From Corallium rubrum (Eukaryota > Cnidaria > Anthozoa > Scleralcyonacea > Coralliidae), in assembly GCA_964035015.1 (NCBI GenBank), contig CAXIUP010000270.1, positions 653,001 to 717,000 on the forward strand: DNA of 64,000 nt, given 5' to 3'. The notes below the pieces were generated by a model, which had not been told where the DNA came from, did no database searches, and saw only the letters and a program-made list of their open reading frames with translations. How positions within the stretch are numbered: position 1 is the stretch's first letter; each line of letters opens with the position of its first letter. Both the position numbers and the translations under genes were made by a program. This document shows positions 10,430-21,155 of this stretch, one piece after another.

Positions 10430-12430
10430 TCTAGTTACCATAGTTATAAGAGTAACTTTCACTGCTGCACTTTTCTAAAAACTGAAACCTGAATTAGCGT
10501 TAACGTTAGGTCAAACATCGTATTTATTATGTGTCGAATCTAGGACAGCCAGAAAATCTGTTCTTTCTGACCACCATTAATCAGTTCATTAGGAATAACG
10601 TTCAGTGGTTGAAATGCTGTTGAAACTACACTGTTTTATTTGTTGTTATGGCAACAGTGACTTTAAAAAATGTCTGCAAACTTACATTTAGTCCAATTTG
10701 TTGGTTGCTAATTTTTTTGGAATGGAAACATTTCTTTAGGTTTAGACAATTAATAGCCAGATTTAAAAAATAGAAACTGTAGATTCAGTTCCTTTACCAC
10801 AGAAAAATCAGGTTTCCTTTTGTTTTGTTTTCCGTGTAAATCGGATGCATAAAATCTTTTTAAAATCTCCATATTGATTACTTAAGGAGATGTTTTAATG
10901 TAAAACGATTTAAGGATCAACAAAGTCGATTTTGAAATAAATTGCACTAAATATATATTTATAAGCATTTTGTGACGTCAATGTTGTCATAGCAACAGAT
11001 GAAACTATTTATCTGATAACTAACAGTACTTGATCATGAAATCGTTATTCTATATATCCGTAATATCAGCTTTATTATTTTCTAAAATATTCATCAGCAC
11101 TTTCTACACCACAAAACTATCACTTTTATAAACTATCTCTTTAACTCTTTCTTGTCCGAATCGGTCTTTAGTATTTTATTCTGGCTAACGCCAGACGATT
11201 TTATTCACCTCTGGGGAAGCCCCCGGACAGGAATGAGTTATAAACTATCTCTTTAACTCTTTCTTGTCCGAATCGGTCTTTAGTATTTTATTCCGGCTAA
11301 CGCCAGACGATTTTATTCACCTCTGGGGAAGCCCCCGGACAGGAATGAGTTAATTTCTTAAGAAACACTAGAGAGCAACTTTAACTGTTTCCAACCTCGA
11401 AGTTATTATATGCATAATCAAAGTTTTGCATTCGAATTCGACACACCATAAATTCGATGTTTAAAACAGGCCTAACACGCATGTACGCGTCAGTTAAAAA
11501 ATGTAGCAGTGTGTACACGTAAATTTTTCTTTATAATTTTTAAATACTGTGTTCATTTGCATGACAGTACTTTAGTCAGTACATACTATTATATTCTGGT
11601 CATTGAACTAAACCCCAAACCTTAATTCCTAAGCTGCACTCGCACGTCTAATAATAACCTTAGTAACCTCTATATTAATAACCTAATGAGAGGTTACATG
11701 TAATCTGTGCCTAGCTCACTTTTACTTCGAAGTCACTGATAAACAACTTTTCATTGTGCTTATGCTTAGAGAATGAGGTGTTGCGGTTTGGAATTTACAG
11801 CCGTTTACAATCAACCATAATTTTATTGAGCTCATAATCTAAAAAATATACATGACTGCATGTTGTATTCATGAAGACAATTACTTTCTAGTAATCATGT
11901 CGAATCATTTAAAGAACTCTGAAAAGTTTTGACTTATGTACTGGGGCTTTGTTTCAACGGTATTGTCATAAGGTTTATCAGCGTCATCAGTTTAGTATTT
12001 TCATGTTTAATGTCCTATATATACTTTATATGTAACGGGTTTTTCAAAGACAAACTTTGAATAAGTATAGATAAATAGCGACTGTATTAGCAAAAAACTT
12101 CTAGTCACAATGTAGAGTTATTAACTTCTTATGTTTAATTACTTTTGCTGTTTGTACTCAACTTCGGCAATCTAGTTAATTGTATTGTTATATTCATTTA
12201 CATTTGACATTATATTGTTTACAAATAATCTTGTGAGTACTAGTGTTTTCAATTATTTGCTCAGAGCATACATTGGACGGTGTTTGTTTCTCTTTTCAAA
12301 CATGTTTATTAGCAAAGAAATGAAACAAAGCGCGTTCAGCAATTACTATATTTCTTCAAAATATCCAACTTTAAATCCATGTTAATATCCATGTTAAATG
12401 TCCGAAATTCATATTAGGTTAAAATTAGTA
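10430..12430. other. Helentron intergenic region
   Basis: This is AT-rich non-coding DNA between the RPA-like gene and the main cassette. The only structured part is the 112-bp tandem duplication at 11127-11351. The short frame at 12185-12385 has no recognisable features. Confidence 0.5.
11127..11351. repeat. tandem duplication of a 112-bp MITE-like unit
   Basis: Two nearly identical units contain TTAACTCTTTCTTGTCCG at the left and CGGACAGGAATGAGTTA at the right, which are inverted copies of each other with a few mismatches. A central GGCTAACGCCAGACGATTTT is also present. Each unit is thus a small palindromic element. Related sequence, around a (G)TCTAACACCAGACAAT-type core, occurs near 49995-50036 and inverted near 62468-62509. 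Confidence 0.75.
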
Positions 12431-12466
12431 ACAAATGTGTAAAATCTTCTTTTTAGAGAGTATTTC

Positions 12467-13828
12467 TTGCCATTTGTTATTTATACTAATGAAGACCTTG
12501 AATATGGGCAACGCTCGACTCCTAGAGCTTCTTCAAATCATGGGCGTTGGCTCAATGGTGAGCCTCGTGCAAAATATGGGCCTCGTCCCAATAATGGAGC
12601 TCGTTCTAATAACGGGCCTCGTCCCAATCGTAAACCTTGTTCCAATAATGGGCCTCGTCCCAATAATGGACCTCGTTCCAATAATGGGCCTCGTCCCAAT
12701 AATGGACCTCGTTCCAATAATGGGCCTCGTCCCAATAATGAAGCTCGTTCTAATAACGGGCCTCGTCCCAATCGTGAACCTTGTTCCAATAATGGGCCTC
12801 GTCCCAATCGTGAACCTTGTTCCAATAATGGGCCTCGTACCAATAATGGAACTCGTTCCAATAATGGACCTCGTCCCAATCGTGAACCTTGTTCCAATAA
12901 TGGGCCTCGTCCCAATCGTGAACCTTGTTCCAATAATGGACCTCGTCCCAATCGTGAACCTTGTTCCAATAATGGACCTCGTCCCAATCGTGAATCTTGT
13001 TCCAATAGTGCGCCTTGTCCCAATAATGGGCCTCGTCCCAATAATGGGCCTCGTTCCAATAATGGGCCTCCTCCCAATAATGGGCCATGCCCTAATTATA
13101 GACGTCGTTCCAAACATAAACTTCTTTTGAATAACGAGCCTCGTCACAAGAAAGACTTACTCCCTGATAAAAAAATAAATACAGAAAATCACATAGTTTT
13201 TCTTGTGCACGAAAATATTGACATGCTTTTTCCAGTAACTTCATCTTTCTTACCAGCTGCCGTTACAAATCATTCAGCAAAAACTTGTTGTTTAAAAAGT
13301 TACAGAAATTCTATAAGAAAATCAGTTAGACCGTCTAATGCCAGACGCTGCAGGGCCAGAAGAGACCGTGAACCCTCTAGAGTAGCTGTGAAAAAAATTA
13401 TGTCAGCAATGAGAAAAAGGAAAAATAGACAAAAAGTAAAGAATATTCTTAAAACATCTACTCCTCAATCATCGATTTTAAACCAGTTGGCTAACAATTA
13501 CAAAGACTATTATTTGAAATTTGTACATCGTCATAACTTTTTCACCAAGTCTAATTTTGAACATTTTTCACATTCTCAGTTAAAAGTTCAAAACACAACA
13601 CACACAGCAGAGCATTCAGCTGCCTTGCCCTATGTTTTAAACAATGAATTTATAAATGCCAATTGTAATTTTGCCAATGAGGAATATTGTGTTTCTAAAA
13701 AAAAGCTTTTAATGTCTGGTGATATTGAACTAAATCCGGGCCCTGTTCAAAATGAAAACATTCAAGGTAACATAACACTACCTCCACATGTAATGTTGGA
13801 AGAAGATTATTACGGTATTTTCGGTTGA
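12467..13828 (+). CDS. Helentron leading ORF: hexapeptide repeats plus 2A-like motif
   Basis: This is a 453-residue frame. Residues of about 25-210 are an array of hexapeptides of the form N-N-G-P-R-P/S, with N-R-E-P-C-S variants. A basic middle region follows (RRCRARRDREPSR...KKIMSAMRKRKNRQK). The C-terminal part is ordinary sequence with LLMSGDIELNPGP near residue 414-426. This matches the 2A consensus (D-V/I-E-x-N-P-G-P), which makes ribosomes skip the Gly-Pro bond and release two proteins. The OTU domain starts about 30 residues later in the +1-shifted frame, after a one-base lesion near 13820. The ORF is probably the N-terminus of one polyprotein separated co-translationally from the OTU-Rep-helicase. 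The true start codon is uncertain. Confidence 0.6.
   Translation: MPFVIYTNEDLEYGQRSTPRASSNHGRWLNGEPRAKYGPRPNNGARSNNGPRPNRKPCSNNGPRPNNGPRSNNGPRPNNGPRSNNGPRPNNEARSNNGPRPNREPCSNNGPRPNREPCSNNGPRTNNGTRSNNGPRPNREPCSNNGPRPNREPCSNNGPRPNREPCSNNGPRPNRESCSNSAPCPNNGPRPNNGPRSNNGPPPNNGPCPNYRRRSKHKLLLNNEPRHKKDLLPDKKINTENHIVFLVHENIDMLFPVTSSFLPAAVTNHSAKTCCLKSYRNSIRKSVRPSNARRCRARRDREPSRVAVKKIMSAMRKRKNRQKVKNILKTSTPQSSILNQLANNYKDYYLKFVHRHNFFTKSNFEHFSHSQLKVQNTTHTAEHSAALPYVLNNEFINANCNFANEEYCVSKKKLLMSGDIELNPGPVQNENIQGNITLPPHVMLEEDYYGIFG
12538..13095 (+). repeat. 18-bp minisatellite encoding hexapeptides, about 30 units
   Basis: Units alternate between CCTCGTCCCAATAATGGG-type and CCTTGTTCCAATAATGGG-type sequences, with CGTCCCAATCGTGAA variants arranged in higher-order pairs. 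All units keep the length divisible by three, so the coding frame survives. The opposite strand and other frames are also open for this reason and should not be annotated. Confidence 0.9.
13706..13744 (+). other. 2A-like ribosome-skipping motif
   Basis: The codons read LLMSGDIELNPGP. The essential D-x-E-x-N-P-G-P residues are all present, and the upstream LLxxG matches active 2A peptides. Separation would fall between GGC (13739-13741) and CCT (13742-13744). Such motifs are known in picorna-like viruses and some non-LTR retrotransposons. Here the motif precedes an OTU domain in a Helentron. Confidence 0.75.
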
Positions 13829-14415
13829 GACCACTTGATGTTGGTGGTGCAGGTGATTGTTTTTTTAGAGCTGTTTCACATCAGCTATATGGTGATCCAA
13901 GTCATCACTTAGATATTAGAGCTGCTGGTATCACCTATATGAGAGAGAATCCTCAGAGATTTATCGAAAGTAATACAGACTATTCTTGGTTACAATACCT
14001 TAATAATATGTCTATGGAAGGGACATGGTGTGATGGTTTGATTATACAAGCTGTTGCTGACCAACTTAATTTAAGAATTGTTATTACTGAGTCACATGAA
14101 CATTTTCGTGAGGTCAATTTTATACGAGCTGTATCTTCAACACAGCTACCAACTGATATTTTTTTGGGACATATGGATGAATACCATTATGTATCAACAG
14201 TGCCATTTTCTGCAAATTCAAATTTAGTTGAAAAACAACAAACTGATTTGGAAAAATTAGAGGGAAATTTTTTAACCAATCAAGTGCTTGATAAAAATAT
14301 TCATAATTTCAAAAAGAAACAAAATATTTACATGAAAGATATAAAGAAAACAAGCTCTTATAGAGAGAAAAACAATACGTATATGAAGGAATATGAAAAG
14401 AAAACGGTCAACTGA
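13825..14415 (+). pseudogene. OTU-family cysteine protease domain of the Helentron
   Basis: The frame begins RPLDVGGAGDCFFRAVSHQLYG. The GDC-F-RA motif holds the catalytic Cys (TGT at 13858-13860). The catalytic His is in EYHYVSTV (CAT at 14184-14186). The spacing of about 109 residues and intervening WCDGLIIQAVADQLNLRIVI are typical of OTU deubiquitinases. Helentron polyproteins often carry this domain ahead of Rep. It is fused downstream to a charged tandem repeat. The upstream join to the 2A-containing ORF and the downstream join at about 14415 are both broken by frameshifts, so it is annotated as a pseudogene segment although the domain itself is intact. Confidence 0.8.
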
Positions 14416-14815
14416 GGACCCTCAGTCTAAGCAGAAAAGAAATAAGCATATGAAGGAATATATGAAAACAAAACGGACAATTGAGGACCCTCTGTCTAAG
14501 CAGAAAAGAAATGAGCGTAAGAAGGAATATGTAAAAACAAAACGGTCAACTGAGGACTCTCTGTCTAAGCAGAAAAGAAATGAGCTAAGAAGGAATATGT
14601 AAAAACAAAACGGTCAACTGAGGACTCTCTGTCTAAGCAGAAAAGAAATGAGCGTCAGAAGGAATATGTCAAAACAAAACGGTCAACTGAGGACCCTCTG
14701 TCTAAGCAGAAAAGAAATGAGCGTCAGAAGCAATATGTGAAAACAAAACGGTCAACTGAGGACCCTCTGTCTAAGCAGAAAACAAATGAGTGTAACAAGG
14801 AATATATGAAAAGAA
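14390..14815 (+). repeat. tandem repeat of about 70 bp encoding a charged 23-residue unit
   Basis: Six units encode variants of KTKRSTEDPLSKQKRNERKK followed by EYM/EYV. The core GGTCAACTGAGGA recurs near 14405, 14543, 14612, 14681 and 14750, with a variant near 14474. Units are close to 69 bp, but some have lost bases (for example near 14585), which throws the frame. The repeat would form a highly charged helical linker between the OTU and Rep domains. Confidence 0.85.
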
Positions 14816-15135
14816 AACGATCTGAACCTCTCAATCAATCGATACAAAGTTTAATTTTAAAATTCCATAATATTGTTTCCCAAGGACCACTGTACATATG
14901 CAGTTGTTGTGACCAATTGTGGTATAAACACAGTGTGTTGCGTGCAGAAACACTAAAGAAAACTAATCCTGCTATTGAAAAAATCTTTTTCATAAAACTA
15001 GTGTTGATAACATTGAATGGTTGTGTAGATCATGTTATAATTACTTAGCAAAGAATAAAGTACCACCTTGTGCTGCCATAAATGGGATGCAATTCACAGC
15101 CAAACCCACATTTTTTGACCTGAATGAATTGGCCT
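14816..15135 (+). pseudogene. Helentron Rep N-terminal zinc-binding segment
   Basis: Two overlapping frames read from the charged repeat into LILKFHNIVSQGPLYICSCC with a downstream WCRSCYNYLAKNKVPPCAAI stretch. They end LNELAW. CxxC pairs (CSCC and CRSC) suggest a zinc-binding region, as found at the start of Helitron_like_N regions. A frameshift lies near 15020. A MITE interrupts the sequence after LAW at 15135, and the reading resumes with CRLLAPRLAFQK at about 15750. Confidence 0.6.
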
Positions 15136-15743
15136 GGCGAGAAATAATGGTCACGCATGCGCGTAATGCATGCCCACTTACAAAAATTTTGACTAGAAAA
15201 GTTCTGCAAGATTAATAGGACTTACATAGAGGATGAGTGAAACAATCGTCGTAGCAGTGTCAATTTTTAAATTATTTCAAATGTTTCCATCTGAATCGTA
15301 TAGTGCAACACATCTGCGATATAAATATGATGAGCGATATGCCACAGATATTAAATCCGTTGCGGTTTTTGATATACTATTTTGAGCACAAGTCTAACAT
15401 AAGCCAATATGGCGAATACGCAAATTGTACCAACCTTGCTGCTCACGTTATTGAAAATCAAACAGAGGTATACTATTTCCATACAAGTTTCGATCTGATT
15501 CGGCTACTATAAAGATCCGTCTTTTCGATGATATTCTTCATTTCTAACCTGTTTTTGTCGTTGTTGCGGTTTTCAATCTCAAAACTTCAGTATTTTCTGA
15601 TCATCGAATGAAGATTTCATCCAACATTGCATAAATTAGTTGTTCTCTTTTCTTCTGAACCGCGGAACTGTGACGACCGCACGACATAGGTACTAGTTTA
15701 ATAGGGCTTTAACTCCGCCTCTCTATGTCCACCATTTCTCGCC
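15136..15743. mobile_element. MITE inserted in the Helentron Rep frame
   Basis: The ends GGCGAGAAAT(AA)TGGT and ACCATTTCTCGCC are inverted copies. The 608-bp interior has no reading frame related to Rep; the frame at 15303-15512 looks random. Rep coding sequence is continuous on both sides (LNELAW before, CRLLAPRL after), which marks the boundaries. A short TGG on each side may be the target duplication. Confidence 0.7.
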
Positions 15744-17303
15744 ATGGAATGTCGATTGCTTGCTCCTAGATTAGCATTTCAAAAACTTATGCAAGCTCCT
15801 AGAGGGAGACAACTCAAAATCAATGGCAATATTGTCAATGTACCAGCAGATATTTCTAATACTATTAGCATGTTACCAAGGTTACCAGATGAAACTGGAA
15901 CAATTAAAGTAAATTTAAAGAGAAAACTACAATATAAAAGTTCAGCTTTATCATTAAATGTCCGGCCACACAAAGTAGTACAAGCTGCGAACTGGCTTAT
16001 TAATAACAGTAGTCTTTACAGAGAAGAAGGTATAAGTTTTAATGAAAATTGGCTTGACAATTATTCCAATAGGTTATTACCACAATGTGAAGATGATATT
16101 CAAGAAAATGAACATCAATCAGAAAAAATAAATTATGATCAAGTACCAGTTAATGATGAAGATAACTGGAGTGAGGATGAGGTAGAAATACATGCTGGTG
16201 TTACAGACACCATGTTAACAGCAACTGATTTCATGACAGACAATGAACGTCAAAAACTCCTGAATGTTGCACCAGGTGAGGGCAGTGCACCTCTAAGTAT
16301 TTTCAGAGATAAATATTCTGAAGAATTGGCATATCCAGGTATTTTCCTTGGTGAAAAAAGACCTGACAATACTAACAGAATTACAGATGTTCATTATAGC
16401 GAAATTTGCAAATCTGAATTAAGACGATCAGACAGAAGAGCTGCTATGTGTGTTGAGAATATTTTCTTTAAAACCAAAAAACTTCAAATGAAAATCTTAC
16501 TCGGACAAACTCAAGTTGCCTTAAGGGAATGTCAAGGAAATAGTGGATCGATTAAAGCAGGTCAGCTCAAACAAAAAGGCGCACTAGAAAAATTAATTCA
16601 TCACGATGAAGGGTTTAAGTTTCTGAGAGCATTAAGAGGATCGCCTCCGTATTTTCAAAAGGCTAAAAAAGATATTTTTGCCATGATTAGACAACTAGGC
16701 TCAGCCTCCTTATTTTGCAGTTTTTCTTCTGCAGAAACACAATGGGTTCATCTTCTTCGAATACTTAGTAAACTTGCTAATAACAAAGAACACACTGACA
16801 CTGAGTTAGAAAATCTTAACAGGGAGGAAAAATGCAAATTAATTCAAAGTGATGCTGTTACATGTGCAAGACATTTTGACTATCAAGTAAATCAGTTTTT
16901 ACGAAACTTTCTCATGAGCAGTCAGGCACCTCCTGGGAAAATTGCTGATTGGTTTTATAGAGTCGAGTATCAACAAAGAGGCTCACCTCATATTCATATG
17001 TTAATATGGTTAGAAGATGCTCCAATTTTTGGTGTTGATAATGATATTGAAGTTATAGAATTTATTGATAAAATAATTAGCTGTAAAAGGCCAACTGATA
17101 ACCCTGAATTACATAAACTTGTAAACAGGCAAGTACATCACCATTCTCACACTTGCAGAAAAAAATCTAAAGCACAATGTCGTTTCAATTATCCACAGCC
17201 ACCCATGCGGTCAACAAAAATTCTTTATCCCTTAGATGTTGATGTAGAAAACAGTGAAAAGCACAAAAATATGTGGAAATCAATAAAAAAAACATTTGAA
17301 TGA
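15744..17303 (+). pseudogene. Helentron Rep (Helitron_like_N HUH nuclease), N-terminal and HUH part
   Basis: A 519-residue frame follows the MITE. Domain order is LLAPRLAFQKLMQAPRGRQ, a GEGSAPLSIF segment, the long Helitron-like N region, then YQQRGSPHIHMLIW with the HUH motif (CAT codons at 16989 and 16995). A Cys/His-containing stretch (HHHSHTCRKKSKAQCRFNYP) follows. Helitron Rep nicks and rejoins DNA in rolling-circle transposition. The frame ends in an A8 run near 17290, where a one-base slip moves the coding to the next frame. The lost base could be a sequencing or assembly error. Confidence 0.85.
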
Positions 17304-19374
17304 TTTGAAAGAAGGTGAAGACATCACATTTGATGAACTGTTAATGAAACTGGATATAACTGAGCAAAATTATTTGCTTGCTATACGATCAGGGCTCAAT
17401 GCACCAACCATATTTTTAAAGAGGCAGCCAAATGAATTAAGAATAAATAATTATAACCCTGCTTGCCTTAGTGCATGGCGAGCAAATATGGATATTCAAT
17501 TTGTCCTTGATGTCTATGCTTGTGCAATGTATATTGTATCATACATTTCCAAAGCCCAAAAAGGCATGAGCGAACTTTTGAGAACTGCATGTGCTGAAGC
17601 TAGGCAGGGAAACTCCACCATTAAGCAACAAGTAAGAGACATTGGTAATAAGTTTTTGAACAATGTTGAAATTAGTGCACAGGAAGCAGTTTATATTGTG
17701 CTCCAACTTGCAATGAGAAAATCATCTCGTCAAGTAGCTTTTATTAATACCTCACCTCCAGAAAACAGGGTTTATCTTTTAAAACCAATGAATGATATTA
17801 ACGAAATGGAAGACGATTCAGAAGAAATTTATGCAACAGGTCTGCTAAAGCGATATACCAAACGACCTGCTAGCCTTGAGCATGTATCCCTTGCTGACTG
17901 GGCTGCATGGTATGATTCATGTGGTAAGCCACATGTCAAAAAATCTCATGAACTTGATATTGATAACCTTCCAATTGAAACAAACTTTAATGATATTAAT
18001 GACGATGAAGAGGAGGAGGAAGAAAAAGAGCCTTCAAAAAATAAGAAGAGATCAAAAGCTAGAATTATACGAAGTGTTTGGTTTAATAAGGAAGTAGATT
18101 CTGAGAAACATTATCGTGAACTTATTATGTTGTTTATAGCATGGCGAAATGAACAAACCGACTTGATTGGTAATTGTTCTTCCTATCAAGAATATTTCTT
18201 TCAAGTAAAACATTTAATAGATGAGCAAATGAAACAGTATGCTATATGCAATGAAGACTTAAATGAAATTCAAAATCAATTAAGTAACATGGATGATAAT
18301 GATGATAATTATGACTTAATTGCCCCAGGAACACAAACCATTGAGTGCCAAGATGAATCTGAGGGTGCTCAAAACCTGCATCCTGATTTTAATGAAAATT
18401 ATGATCTTTCCAGTGATATTGGAATCCCATCTACTGCCTCAAATAGTGAACAGCTAATATTAAATGAATTACAGGACTGTGATTACAGACAAATGGTACA
18501 GAAATTGAACAAAGAACAAAAAGAGTTCTTCTTTCATATTTTACATCTGATTAAAACAACAGATAAGCCATTTCACTGTTTTCTCAGTGGAGGAGCTGGT
18601 GTCGGAAAGTCACATCTGACTAAAGCACTGTATCAAGCAGCATTAAAATATTACAATACAAGAGCTGGTGATGACTTTCATCAAGTAAAGGTGCTATTGC
18701 TTGCCCCAACTGGTAAAGCTGCTTTTAATATTAAAGGGAATACAATCCACAGTGCCCTCGCAATACCAGCATGCCAATCATTAAAGAATTACAAACCTCT
18801 TGACTCAAGCAGACTGAACACTTTACGAAATCAACTTGGTGGTGTCAAACTAATATTCCTTGATGAGATATCAATGGTGGGTAGTACAATGTTTAATGTT
18901 CAGATAAACAACAGACTCAAAGATATTAAGGGAAGCAAAGAAAACTTTGGGGGTGTAAGCATAATTGCAATTGGAGATTTGTTTCAGTTAGAACCAGTAA
19001 TGGATAGATACATATTTAAAGAGCTTGACAATTCAGAATATGCTATTCTTGCTCCTAATCTATGGCAAGACTACTTTAAAATGTTTGAGCTTAAAGAAAT
19101 TATGAGACAGAGAGAGAGTAAAGTGTTTGCTGAAATTTTAAACAGACTAAGAGAAGGCAACCACACAAAAAATGACATGTTAAAAATACAGGAAAGAATC
19201 ATTGTAGAAAATAGCGTACATGACCCTATGGATGTACCACATTTGTTTATTCAAAATATTAAGGTAAATGAGTTCAATGCAAGGGTCCATCATGCAGCAA
19301 CTGGTCAGAAGTACTCTATTAAAGCAGTTGATAGTGTAATAGGAGCTAACTCTGTTCAGTCAAATACCAAGTGA
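17296..19374 (+). pseudogene. Helentron Rep C-terminus and PIF1-like helicase, N-terminal part
   Basis: The frame continues Rep with AMYIVSYISKAQKG, which carries the two catalytic tyrosines (codons at 17530 and 17542) and the following Lys. After a Glu-rich linker comes a superfamily 1B helicase: FLSGGAGVGKSHL (Walker A), LLLAPTGKAAFNI, and IFLDEISMVG (Walker B), then AIGDLFQLEPV and LKEIMRQ. This is the PIF1/Dda order used by Helitrons to unwind donor DNA. The frame breaks at about 19370, and helicase coding resumes one frame over. Confidence 0.88.
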
Positions 19375-20623
19375 TCCCAGGAAGACTAAACAAATTATAT
19401 CAAACCTCCAATTATCGGTAGGTGAAATAACAGAAATAGCAGTAAATGTACGAACTGAAGATGGCATGACAAATGGTGCTGGTAATGTTATTAAAGGTAT
19501 ACAATTAAACCAAACAGATAAACCATCAGGGATAATATGGGTACAGTTTGACCATGCTGATGTGGGTGAGAAGACTAGACATGAGAATAGACAACTTTAT
19601 GTTAAAGGTATTTCACCCACATGGACTCCAATAAAACCAATTACTACTCAGTTTGCTGTTGGTAGAAACCAAACTGCACAAGTTGTCAGAAAACAGTTTC
19701 CATTGCGGCCTGCTGCTGCTAAAACAATTCATCGATCACAAGGTGATACTGAGCATAAAATAGTTGTTAACTTTAGCACTAGAAGAGCAATACCTCATAT
19801 ACATTATGTTGGTCTTAGCAGAGTAACAACTATAGGGGGGTTGTATATCACTGATTTGTGTGAACAAAAAATAGCTGTCAATCCACATGTTAAGATTGAA
19901 ATGAAAAGTCTAAGAACAGAACGCTATCTTAAACTTAGTGTGACTCCTGTTTATAATCTTGACCAGATCTCATTTAAACTTTGTTTCCTTAACGCAAGAT
20001 CATTGCATAAACATATTGATGATGTCCGTCATGATTTGAATTATACAAGCACTGACATTAATATTTTTACAGAAACAAGATTTGTTAATTCCGATAATGA
20101 TAATATGTATGCAGTTGATGGCTATACCTTGTTTAGAAATGATGCTCGACCTTCTGTGACTTCAAGACCTTATGGAGGAACAGCAGTATACAGTCGGGTT
20201 AATTTTATCCCTGGCTATCCACGTGTTCATAATATTAATGATGTTGAGATAACTACTATGAAAGTAATGATTTTTCCACATGTAACGATAATAGGGGTAT
20301 ATCGCTCACCTAAAATTCCAGTACAGCAATTGTGTCATGCTTTGAATGAAGTATTGAACATTACATCTTCTCAGTTCAATATTGTTATTGGTGATTTTAA
20401 CATTAACTGGCTCGATGAATGTAGTAGAAGACCTCTATATAATCTGCTTGTCAATGAAAATAATTACAGACAACTAATATCCAAATATACTACAGACAAC
20501 CAAACCGCTATAGATCATATTTATACAAATTTACCACAATCACAAACTAAAAGTCATGTGTTAGAAACCTATTTTTCTGATCACAAATCAATTTGTGCAT
20601 TAATTAACTGTTTTAACGAATAA
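19375..20623 (+). pseudogene. Helentron helicase C-terminus fused to an EEP endonuclease
   Basis: The frame from about 19385 carries the end of the helicase, with FPLRPAAAKTIHRSQGDT and HYVGLSRVTTIGGLYI. From about 19980 it becomes an apurinic-like endonuclease (EEP): LCFLNARSLHKHIDDVRH, TETRF, YGGTAVYSR, GDFNINW, DHIYT, and SDHKSI at the C-terminus. All expected metal-binding and catalytic positions (Asn, Glu, Asp-x-Asn, Ser-Asp-His) are present. An EEP domain C-terminal to the helicase is characteristic of Helentrons and was probably acquired from a LINE. Confidence 0.85.
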
Positions 20624-20629
20624 TTGCAT

Positions 20630-21120
20630 ATACATATACTGTACTCTAGTACTACTGTATGCTTGTGCATAGTACATGTGGCTCTAAATAAGGAGAAGAT
20701 AATTTCGCTCTAAATAGCAGACGAATACAATAGAGACAACACTTTTACAATTAATTATTCTTATATTATTGCTATTTATTTACTTAATATTTATTCCAGT
20801 TACACAAGTTGCAACATCAGGTGAGCATTTTTTTAAATTTTTAACGACGTTAGTTACCCCCTCTTCTCTGCCATAATGTTGATCCACAAAATTTTTTATA
20901 TCATTGTCATTGTAATCCATATCATAGTATTGTCATTTACTTTTACAGTTCCTGTTGATAACTTGTAAATAATAAGCTTTTGGAATACAGTCATTTCATT
21001 TACATGCTTTCTTGTCTCATCACTAACAGTCTGCTGACAGACCTGGGGCTATATATTTCAATTTGAAACATTCCTGAGTCTCTTCAAAATTCGATTAGTG
21101 CTAATCCTTCGGTTGCGTTT
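20630..21120. other. Helentron 3' non-coding region
   Basis: This AT-rich segment lies between the end of the EEP frame and the terminal structures. No gene is seen. Confidence 0.5.
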
Positions 21121-21121
21121 G

Positions 21122-21155
21122 GCGCAGATACATGTACGCATAGCGTACCTTTTGT
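21122..21155 (+). other. Helentron right terminus: inverted repeat arm, hairpin and end
   Basis: GCGCAGATA (21122-21130) is the inverted copy of the left terminal repeat. It is followed by a perfect 6-bp hairpin, GTACGC-ATA-GCGTAC (21134-21148), and then CTTTTGT. Position 21156 is the first base of the interrupted Fic codon TGG. The hairpin a few bases from the 3' end is the usual Helitron terminator of strand transfer. Confidence 0.7.

Larger units (their letters stand above)
5347..21155 (+). mobile_element. Helentron (Helitron2), about 15.8 kb, both termini present
   Basis: Boundaries come from comparing the broken Fic gene with the uninterrupted copy B. The left end carries TATCTGCGC, and its inverted copy GCGCAGATA lies inside the right end. 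This is followed by a GTACGC-ATA-GCGTAC hairpin and then CTTTTGT. Asymmetric terminal inverted repeats, a 3' hairpin and insertion between T and T without target duplication are the known Helentron/Helitron2 hallmarks. Gene order is subterminal repeats, RPA-like, repeat ORF with 2A-like motif, OTU, HUH Rep, PIF1-like helicase and EEP endonuclease. Frameshifts near 9913, 13820, 14590, 17293 and 19370, and a MITE at 15136-15743, show that this copy cannot make the full Rep-helicase. Its sequence otherwise remains well conserved, so the insertion is not ancient. Confidence 0.85.

Noticed and set aside
12435-13147. Several other open frames across the 18-bp minisatellite on both strands
   Set aside because: A repeat unit divisible by three without stops keeps all frames open. 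Only the frame that continues to the 2A-like motif and OTU is supported.
12538-14815. CRISPR-like appearance of regular repeats
   Set aside because: The repeats are contiguous, without unique spacers, coding in frame, and in eukaryotic DNA.
15303-15512. Gene within the MITE at 15136-15743
   Set aside because: The frame is short, has no recognisable feature and lies wholly between inverted repeats of a non-autonomous element.
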